From: Clostridia bacterium | GTDB lineage: Bacteria; Bacillota_A; Clostridia; Oscillospirales; CAG-272 | Length of the DNA: 11,011 bases | Direction of reading: 5' to 3' | Assembly (NCBI GenBank): GCA_017472105.1 | Contig: JAFUQY010000038.1 | Location: 1 to 11,011, forward strand | Part shown: in pieces, positions 6,877 to 11,011 of the stretch | How positions within the stretch are numbered: position 1 is the first letter of the stretch | How the letters are laid out: each line of letters begins with the position of its first letter | The notes under the pieces: generated by a model | Told to the model about the DNA's origin: nothing | Databases searched by the model: none | Seen by the model: only the letters and a program-made list of their open reading frames with translations | Position numbers and translations under genes: made by a program

Positions 6877-9687
6877 ATGAGGGAAAATGACGGCGCACGC
6901 GTGAACTGGGGTGCTGAGGTGCTCCGTGTGCTGGGAATCATCGGCGCAGTGCTTTTGAGGATTCTTTCCTACTTCTTCAATATCCTGCTGACCGTCCTGC
7001 TCATCGGACTCATCACCGGCATCATCGTCGCGACGGTATTCGCCATCTATATCAATACCTATCTCGATCTCGAAATCGACCCGAACCTGATCAGTACGGT
7101 CAACCGGGACTCCACGACGCGTATTTACTACGAGGAATACGAGGACGCGGAGGCACGGCAGAACCGGGAAGGCACACTGGTCGAACAGGAAGATCAGCGT
7201 CTGATCGGCGGTGAAGACTCGGTTGCCGTGTCCATTGCGGATATGCCCGAGGATCTCATCAACGCATTCATCGCCATCGAAGACCGCCGCTTTATGGAAC
7301 ACAACGGCGTTGACTGGTGGACGACGGCTCAGTCCGTGTTCAAGTTTGTCTTCGGCGGTGCGGGCGGCGGTTCCACTATCACCCAGCAGTTAATCAAGAA
7401 CGTCACCGGCGAGGACGACGTCACCATTCAGCGTAAGGTTCAGGAGATCTTCCGCGCACTCAACCTCGAAAAGGTCAAGAGCAAGGAAGAAATCATCGAA
7501 TCCTATCTCAACATCGTATTCTTCGGCAACCGATGCTACGGCGTACAGGCTGCCGCACAGTATTATTTCGGCAAGGATGTGTCGGAGCTGACGCTCGTCG
7601 AATGCGCATCCTTTGCGGCAATCGTGAAGAACCCGTCGCAGTTCAACCCCAAGAGCCACGAAGAAGACTACACAGTCACGCTCTCCGACGGAACTGTGAT
7701 TGAGCGTCAGGGCAATGAAACGCGCCGTGAAATCGTTCTCACCCAGATGTGGAAGGAAGGCTACATCACGGAAACCGAGATGTACAACGCCTTCGACGAG
7801 GAACTGGTTCTGGCAACCAACGATTCGGATGAAATCGAAACGCTGGATGAGGGCATGGTTCTCTTCAGCTATTATACCGAAGCCGTCATCACGGATGTTC
7901 AGAAGGATCTGATGGCGAAATACAACATCAGTTCCACTGCCGCGAGCCGCATGCTTTACAACGGTCTGCAAATCATCACTCCCATGGAGCCCTATGTGCA
8001 GGATACCCTTGAGGAAGTGTACGAAAACTCCAGCCAGTACTTCCCGTCGACCGGTGTGGGACTTCAGCCCCAGTCCGCGATGGTTGTGTGTGACCCCTAT
8101 ACCAACGACGTGCTCGGCGTAGTCGGCGGACGTGACCAGAAAACCCTTAACCGAGGGCTGGACCGTGCCACCAAATCCGTACGCCCGCCGGGATCGTCCA
8201 TCAAGCCGCTCTCGGTTTACGCACCGGCACTTGACGCGGGGCTGATTACCTACGGTTCCGTTGTGGACGACACGCCCGTGTACTTCAATACCTACGAGGC
8301 CGTTCCCGCAAGCGAATGGACCGAAGCGGTGTACTCCTACGACCCGTATCCGAGCAACTACCCGAACGTCTACATGGGTCTGACCACCATTCAGGACGCC
8401 ATCGAACGCTCCGTCAACACCATCGCGATGAAGGTCCTGCAAAAGCTGAGCATCGACAAGTCCTTCGACTTTATGAAGAACGAACTCGGCTTTGACTCCC
8501 TCATCGAATCCGCAACGCTTTCCAACGGACAGGTCATCACGGACAAGGGTCTCGCGGCTCTCTCCCTCGGTCAGCCGAACTACGGTGTCACCCTGCTGGA
8601 AATGACGTCCGCATACACCATTTTCCCGAACAGCGGCATCTATAATGAGCCCAACCTCTACCTCAGAGTCACCGACTCCGCAGGAAACGTGATCCTTGAA
8701 AACGAGGAAGAAGCAAACCTCGTCATCAGCGAAGAAACCGCGTCCATCATGAACATCATGCTGGAAAAGGTTATGACGCAGGGTACCGGTACCGGATGCA
8801 CTCTCCGCCATACCGTTGATGTTGCCGGCAAGACCGGTACGACCAGCGCGGACTTCGACCGTTACTTCGTCGGATACACGCCCTATTACGTCGGCGGCGT
8901 CTGGACCGGCTACGATATCCCGCAGTCGCTCAGCGCATTCGGCGAAAACCCGTCCCTCATTGTATGGGACAAGGTCATGACCATGCTGCACCAGCCCATC
9001 ATCGACGCGGCTGCAAACGGCGGTGAACCGATCAGGTCATTTGAAACCGCACCGGGTGTGATCGAAGTGGTCTACTGCCGCGACTCCGGTCTGCTCCCGT
9101 CCGATGCGTGCGCACTGGATGCCCGCGGATGGCGTACCGAGGTCGGTTACTTTACCCGTGAATCCGCGCCCACGACGACCTGTGACGTGCATGTCGTTGT
9201 CAATGTGGACGCTACAACCAACCGCGTCGCAAGCCCGAACTGCAACCCGAACAACTTCAAGCAGGTCGCGCTCATCCGCGTTGAGGACCGCAGCTTCCCG
9301 ATCGAGGTCGGCGTTGTTGACGCTCAGTATGTCTACCGCGAACTGCCCAGCTATATCAAGCCCGGCGGATGGTGGGGCGTCCCGTTCTTCACCAACATGC
9401 TCTACGGCTCCTACTGCGGCTCCAGCTATGTCACCTACCCGCAGAACGCATGGTGCTACGATCACTGCGACTTCAGACCGTGGGGCGGCAATCCTCCCGC
9501 AGTCGACAGCGGATACAACCCGGACACCGGTGCAACGTACGATCCGGACAACACGCCCGAGGAATCCTCACCGGAAACGGAGGCACCTCCCGACACCGGA
9601 CAGGATGAAGATGACAGGAGCGGCAATCTCTTCACGGAAGAAGATATGACCGACGAAGGCTTCAACTGGGACGAATTCTTTGAATAA
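6877..9687 (+). CDS. Class A penicillin-binding protein (PBP1A-like transglycosylase/transpeptidase)
   Basis: This 936-residue bifunctional enzyme polymerises lipid II and cross-links peptidoglycan on the outer face of the membrane. A short cytoplasmic N-terminus precedes a hydrophobic anchor (about 34-59). The GT51 domain follows: AIEDRRFMEHNGVDW with catalytic E135, GGSTITQQLIKN (164-175), RKVQEIFRALNLEK (186-199), KEEIIESYLN (203-212) and YGVQAAAQYYFGK. The transpeptidase has SxxK as S440-S-I-K443 in RPPGSSIKP, SxN as S512-V-N514 and KTGT at 652-655. The C-terminal extension (about 725-936) contains seven Cys (734, 745, 769, 789, 847, 860, 864), a Trp/Tyr/Pro-rich stretch and a strongly acidic Pro/Glu/Asp tail ending in FFE. 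The ATG at 6877 is preceded by AAAGG with an 11-base spacer. It appears to be its own transcription unit, with promoter upstream and terminator hairpin at 9692. The symbol pbpA/ponA is not settled by sequence, so it is left blank. Confidence 0.96.
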   Translation: MRENDGARVNWGAEVLRVLGIIGAVLLRILSYFFNILLTVLLIGLITGIIVATVFAIYINTYLDLEIDPNLISTVNRDSTTRIYYEEYEDAEARQNREGTLVEQEDQRLIGGEDSVAVSIADMPEDLINAFIAIEDRRFMEHNGVDWWTTAQSVFKFVFGGAGGGSTITQQLIKNVTGEDDVTIQRKVQEIFRALNLEKVKSKEEIIESYLNIVFFGNRCYGVQAAAQYYFGKDVSELTLVECASFAAIVKNPSQFNPKSHEEDYTVTLSDGTVIERQGNETRREIVLTQMWKEGYITETEMYNAFDEELVLATNDSDEIETLDEGMVLFSYYTEAVITDVQKDLMAKYNISSTAASRMLYNGLQIITPMEPYVQDTLEEVYENSSQYFPSTGVGLQPQSAMVVCDPYTNDVLGVVGGRDQKTLNRGLDRATKSVRPPGSSIKPLSVYAPALDAGLITYGSVVDDTPVYFNTYEAVPASEWTEAVYSYDPYPSNYPNVYMGLTTIQDAIERSVNTIAMKVLQKLSIDKSFDFMKNELGFDSLIESATLSNGQVITDKGLAALSLGQPNYGVTLLEMTSAYTIFPNSGIYNEPNLYLRVTDSAGNVILENEEEANLVISEETASIMNIMLEKVMTQGTGTGCTLRHTVDVAGKTGTTSADFDRYFVGYTPYYVGGVWTGYDIPQSLSAFGENPSLIVWDKVMTMLHQPIIDAAANGGEPIRSFETAPGVIEVVYCRDSGLLPSDACALDARGWRTEVGYFTRESAPTTTCDVHVVVNVDATTNRVASPNCNPNNFKQVALIRVEDRSFPIEVGVVDAQYVYRELPSYIKPGGWWGVPFFTNMLYGSYCGSSYVTYPQNAWCYDHCDFRPWGGNPPAVDSGYNPDTGATYDPDNTPEESSPETEAPPDTGQDEDDRSGNLFTEEDMTDEGFNWDEFFE

Positions 9688-9691
9688 AACG

Positions 9692-9728
9692 AAAAATCAC
9701 CTCATACACTGCGATGGGGTGATTTTTT
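9692..9728 (+). terminator. Rho-independent terminator hairpin that also masks the next gene's SD
   Basis: The left arm AAAAATCACCTCAT (9692-9705), an 8-base loop (9706-9713) and the right arm ATGGGGTGATTTTT (9714-9727) pair over 14 bp with a single G-T(U) wobble. The right arm ends in six Ts. It begins 5 bases after the PBP stop codon, so it is a good terminator. The right arm also contains GGGGTGAT, the only SD for the ATG at 9729, and the left arm contains ATCACCTC, identical to the conserved 16S rRNA 3' end core. Confidence 0.85.
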
Positions 9729-10211
9729 ATGGTTCGTCGGCTGAAAAGGGAAGTCTGCTTTCTGATCGGACACTACAAAACCGCGGGACTGTGCGCATTT
9801 CTCTGCTGTATGGGCGGCGTTCTTCTGTGGGTCAGCGGAGGCAGCTGGATGTATCATGTCAGACCGTACACCGTTCCGATCGGCGTGATGTTCCTTCTCT
9901 GGCTGACGGTGTACGGATTCACGGGACTTCTCATGGCCGTTCTCCTGCTGTCCGGAAGGTGCAGATGCGGAAAGGGAAGCGCATTGACCGCGGCGGCATA
10001 TGTCTGCATGCTCTGCTGGTATGCGGTCTTTTTCTGCACGCCGCTGACGTTTTTCGCGGCATTGCTCCTCTCTCTGTCCGTGATCCTGCTCGGCATCGTG
10101 TTTCTGACCGAAAAGAGGAGCATGCTGACGGTAAAAATCCTGATCTTCCTCATCGAAGGGATTCAGATCTGGTGTCTGTACCGCTGTTTTTTCATGAATT
10201 TGTTAAATTAG
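9729..10211 (+). CDS. Divergent TspO/MBR-like five-helix membrane protein
   Basis: This 160-residue, very hydrophobic protein has five predicted membrane helices (about 18-36, 51-74, 86-103, 106-126, 134-156) and a basic N-terminus. The length, helix number and spaced landmarks match TspO/MBR: RPYTVPIGVMFLLWLTVYGF (45-64; family pattern P.W.PP...F..VW..LY), LCWYAVFF (95-102; family LN..WS..FF) and a last helix with W148 ending MNLLN (156-160; family W..FA..LN..I..LN). TspO proteins bind tetrapyrroles/cholesterol-like ligands and act in stress or porphyrin handling; function here is unknown. Several consensus residues are missing, so the assignment is moderate. An in-frame TGA at 9720-9722 confines the start to 9729, or less likely 9810. 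The terminator-like hairpin ends at its ATG, so expression would need read-through and opening of the hairpin. It is rich in Cys (about ten), mostly within the membrane segments. Confidence 0.6.
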   Translation: MVRRLKREVCFLIGHYKTAGLCAFLCCMGGVLLWVSGGSWMYHVRPYTVPIGVMFLLWLTVYGFTGLLMAVLLLSGRCRCGKGSALTAAAYVCMLCWYAVFFCTPLTFFAALLLSLSVILLGIVFLTEKRSMLTVKILIFLIEGIQIWCLYRCFFMNLLN

Positions 10212-10234
10212 TCTAAATTATCTCTCAAAAAGTA

Positions 10235-10263
10235 TTGACTTTTGTACCTTCCTCATGTATAAT
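10235..10263 (+). promoter_or_regulatory. Near-consensus sigma-A promoter of the lipoprotein gene
   Basis: TTGACT (10235-10240) and TATAAT (10258-10263) are separated by exactly 17 bp, in an AT-rich gap of 90 bases. This is the strongest promoter in the window. Transcription would start about 10270, leaving a leader of about 30 bases with GGAGG at 10290-10294, 7 bases before the ATG. A strong promoter plus an ideal SD suggests high constitutive expression. Confidence 0.9.
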
Positions 10264-10301
10264 TGAGATGATCTTATAAATCACATTTTGGAGGTTATAA
10301 A

Positions 10302-10766
10302 ATGAAAAAGATCAGAGTAGCAGCTCTCGTAATGGCAATCGTTATGCTTGCTATGTGCGCAGTTTCCTGCTCCAAGTCCGAAAAGGTTAACATCAACTGC
10401 ACCATCTCCGTTTATGTTGGCGAAGAAGTTTATCTTGACAGCTATGCATACACTGTACAGGGTACTGTTGACAATCCCCCGACCGTTCTTCAGGCAGCTT
10501 CTGAAGCATTCACCATCATGGAATTCCCCTACGAAGTTGACGATAAGGGTCAGAGCTTTACCTGCATCACTCTCGACGGCGTTGATTACGCTACCGGTAT
10601 GAACGTAGAAGGCACCGCGATCGGTCTGTGGGAATACACCGCTGACGGCGTAGCTCCCAAGGAAGGCCGCGCAGGTACCAATGCTGTTCTTGAAGGTCAG
10701 CACATCGTATTCAATTATTCCGAAGAACTTCTTGATCCTCAGGAATTCAGCTCCGGCGAAGAATAA
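10302..10766 (+). CDS. Small secreted lipoprotein with DUF4430-like domain
   Basis: This 154-residue protein has a lipoprotein signal peptide: KKIR, a hydrophobic core (6-18), then A20-V-S-C23 as the lipobox, so C23 should be lipidated and the protein anchored outside the membrane. The mature part resembles the DUF4430 (transcobalamin C-terminal-like, beta-grasp) pattern: PTVLQAASEA, then a middle strand region FTCITLDGVDY, then GLWEYTADGVAPKEG and the closing VLEGQHIVFNYSEE (family: tVLdaL...sI.G...W.Y.vNG......dGD.I.f.Y). Members occur in surface and ligand-binding proteins; no ligand can be inferred here. Two mature-part cysteines (about 33 and in FTC) could pair. Codons (GTT, GCT, GCA, AAG, GAA) resemble the biased set of tyrS rather than the flanking genes and suggest high expression. 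The gene stands alone between its own promoter and terminator. Confidence 0.8.
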   Translation: MKKIRVAALVMAIVMLAMCAVSCSKSEKVNINCTISVYVGEEVYLDSYAYTVQGTVDNPPTVLQAASEAFTIMEFPYEVDDKGQSFTCITLDGVDYATGMNVEGTAIGLWEYTADGVAPKEGRAGTNAVLEGQHIVFNYSEELLDPQEFSSGEE

Positions 10767-10778
10767 TATCGCAAATAC

Positions 10779-10814
10779 AAAATCCGCAGTACCGGACATA
10801 CTGCGGATTTTTTT
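10779..10814 (+). terminator. Rho-independent terminator of the lipoprotein gene
   Basis: A 13-bp perfect stem (AAAATCCGCAGTA at 10779-10791 with TACTGCGGATTTT at 10799-10811) encloses a 7-base loop and is followed by a T-run up to 10814. It begins 12 bases after the stop codon. On the minus strand the same stem ends in only four Ts before GTATTTG, so it might also stop, less efficiently, the leftward transcript from the promoter at 10955-10983. Confidence 0.95.
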
Positions 10815-10816
10815 GT

Positions 10817-10903
10817 TTATTCGGGATCCCTTGTTTCAATCGCGTTCAGCATGCGTTCTGCCAGAGCCTGAAACCGTGGTTCATCGCGCATGCAGTCGAA
10901 TTC
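10817..10903 (-). pseudogene. Possible C-terminal coding remnant, out of frame with the nearest start
   Basis: Read on the minus strand, the frame ending in TAA at 10819-10817 encodes EFDCMRDEPRFQALAERM followed by a short charged tail ending RDPE. It has protein-like composition, and the PRFQAL..RM pattern is common at the C-termini of TPR-type proteins. The frame has no ATG, GTG or TTG upstream of its internal Met; the good SD/ATG at 10905 is one base out of frame. This fits a frameshifted or internally deleted gene remnant, or a sequencing error. The assignment is tentative. Confidence 0.3.
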
Positions 10904-10905
10904 AT
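10846..10905 (-). CDS. Possible 19-codon small ORF downstream of the minus-strand promoter
   Basis: GAGGG (10918-10914) lies 8 bases before an ATG (10905-10903) on the minus strand. The ORF is 19 codons (MNSTACAMNHGFRLWQNAC) and ends in TGA. Promoter, SD and start are well formed, but the peptide resembles nothing I know. The +1 frame over the same DNA looks more like real protein, so this may be the start of a decayed gene rather than a functional small protein. Confidence is low. Confidence 0.25.
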   Translation of the reverse strand: MNSTACAMNHGFRLWQNAC

Positions 10906-10954
10906 AAAAAACACCCTCGTTTCGAGAATTTTCAGCCGCGCAGCTTATGATGCT

Positions 10955-10983
10955 ATTATAGCAGAAGCCGCACGGTCTGACAA
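10955..10983 (-). promoter_or_regulatory. Minus-strand sigma-A-type promoter reading leftward
   Basis: On the minus strand TTGTCA (10983-10978) and a perfect TATAAT (10960-10955) are separated by exactly 17 bp. Transcription would start near 10948 and run toward the lipoprotein terminator, about 130-170 bases away. No normal-sized gene lies in that interval. Confidence 0.7.
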
Positions 10984-11011
10984 GTTCTCAAACCGAGGGA
11001 AAAACTTTCGA

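Noticed and set aside
7390..8991. 533-codon open frame on the minus strand opposite the PBP gene
   Set aside because: Antisense shadow of a well-supported gene with all PBP motifs; no SD and no family resemblance.
9680..10216. 178-codon + frame overlapping the PBP end and the TspO-like gene
   Set aside because: It starts inside the PBP 3' end, reads through the terminator hairpin, and is Arg/Ser-rich with no domain, while the 9729 frame gives a coherent five-helix protein.
10204..10220. Repeat TAAATTA...TAAATTA after the TspO-like gene as a terminator
   Set aside because: It is a direct rather than an inverted repeat; the possible stem is weak and AT-only, with no T-run after it.
10681..10950. 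89-codon + frame over the lipoprotein end and its terminator
   Set aside because: It overlaps the lipoprotein in another frame and runs through a strong terminator; no SD or recognisable motif.
1..11011. Mobile elements, CRISPR arrays, tRNA/rRNA genes, defence islands
   Set aside because: I saw no transposase or integrase frame, no regular short repeats, no cloverleaf or rRNA-like stretch, and no known defence domain; the window is mostly housekeeping genes.

Overview
The window looks like chromosomal DNA of a moderately GC-rich member of the Clostridia (Bacillota), probably an uncultured Oscillospirales/Christensenellales-type gut lineage. The reasons are a compact type II-like MurB, a WhiA gene directly in front of dnaE (a gene order I know from Clostridia), a DnaE with a complete-looking PHP domain, a class A PBP with an acidic C-terminal tail, consensus sigma-A promoters and Gram-positive Shine-Dalgarno (SD) sites. 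The species cannot be fixed from this sequence alone.

Region 1 (2-6772, + strand) is a tightly packed gene train: the 3' end of tyrS, a YjjG-type HAD nucleotidase, murB (TTG start one base after the previous stop), a shortened whiA (overlapping the murB stop by one base) and dnaE (strong GGAGG site). Gaps are -1 to 23 bases and no terminator is visible, so these are probably co-transcribed. The train mixes translation (TyrS), nucleotide clean-up (YjjG-like), peptidoglycan precursor synthesis (MurB), division regulation (WhiA) and replication (DnaE). The rapZ and yvcK genes that usually sit next to whiA in Firmicutes are absent here.

Region 2 (6773-9728) has a new promoter region with an 18-bp imperfect palindrome, then a class A penicillin-binding protein (transglycosylase plus transpeptidase). 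It closes with a hairpin/T-run that looks like a Rho-independent terminator and also covers the SD of the next gene.

Region 3 (9729-10301) carries a divergent five-helix TspO/MBR-like membrane protein, followed by a near-consensus promoter (TTGACT-17-TATAAT).

Region 4 (10302-11011) has a small secreted lipoprotein with a DUF4430-like domain, a strong terminator, and then about 200 bases with no normal gene. That stretch holds a good minus-strand promoter (TTGTCA-17-TATAAT) driving a short transcript over a 19-codon ORF and an out-of-frame remnant of coding sequence.

Most of the window is housekeeping. I see no mobile element, CRISPR, tRNA/rRNA or defence system. The points most worth a second look are the hairpin that combines terminator and RBS mask (9692-9728), the WhiA that seems to lack half of its LAGLIDADG domain, and the short minus-strand transcription unit at the right edge.
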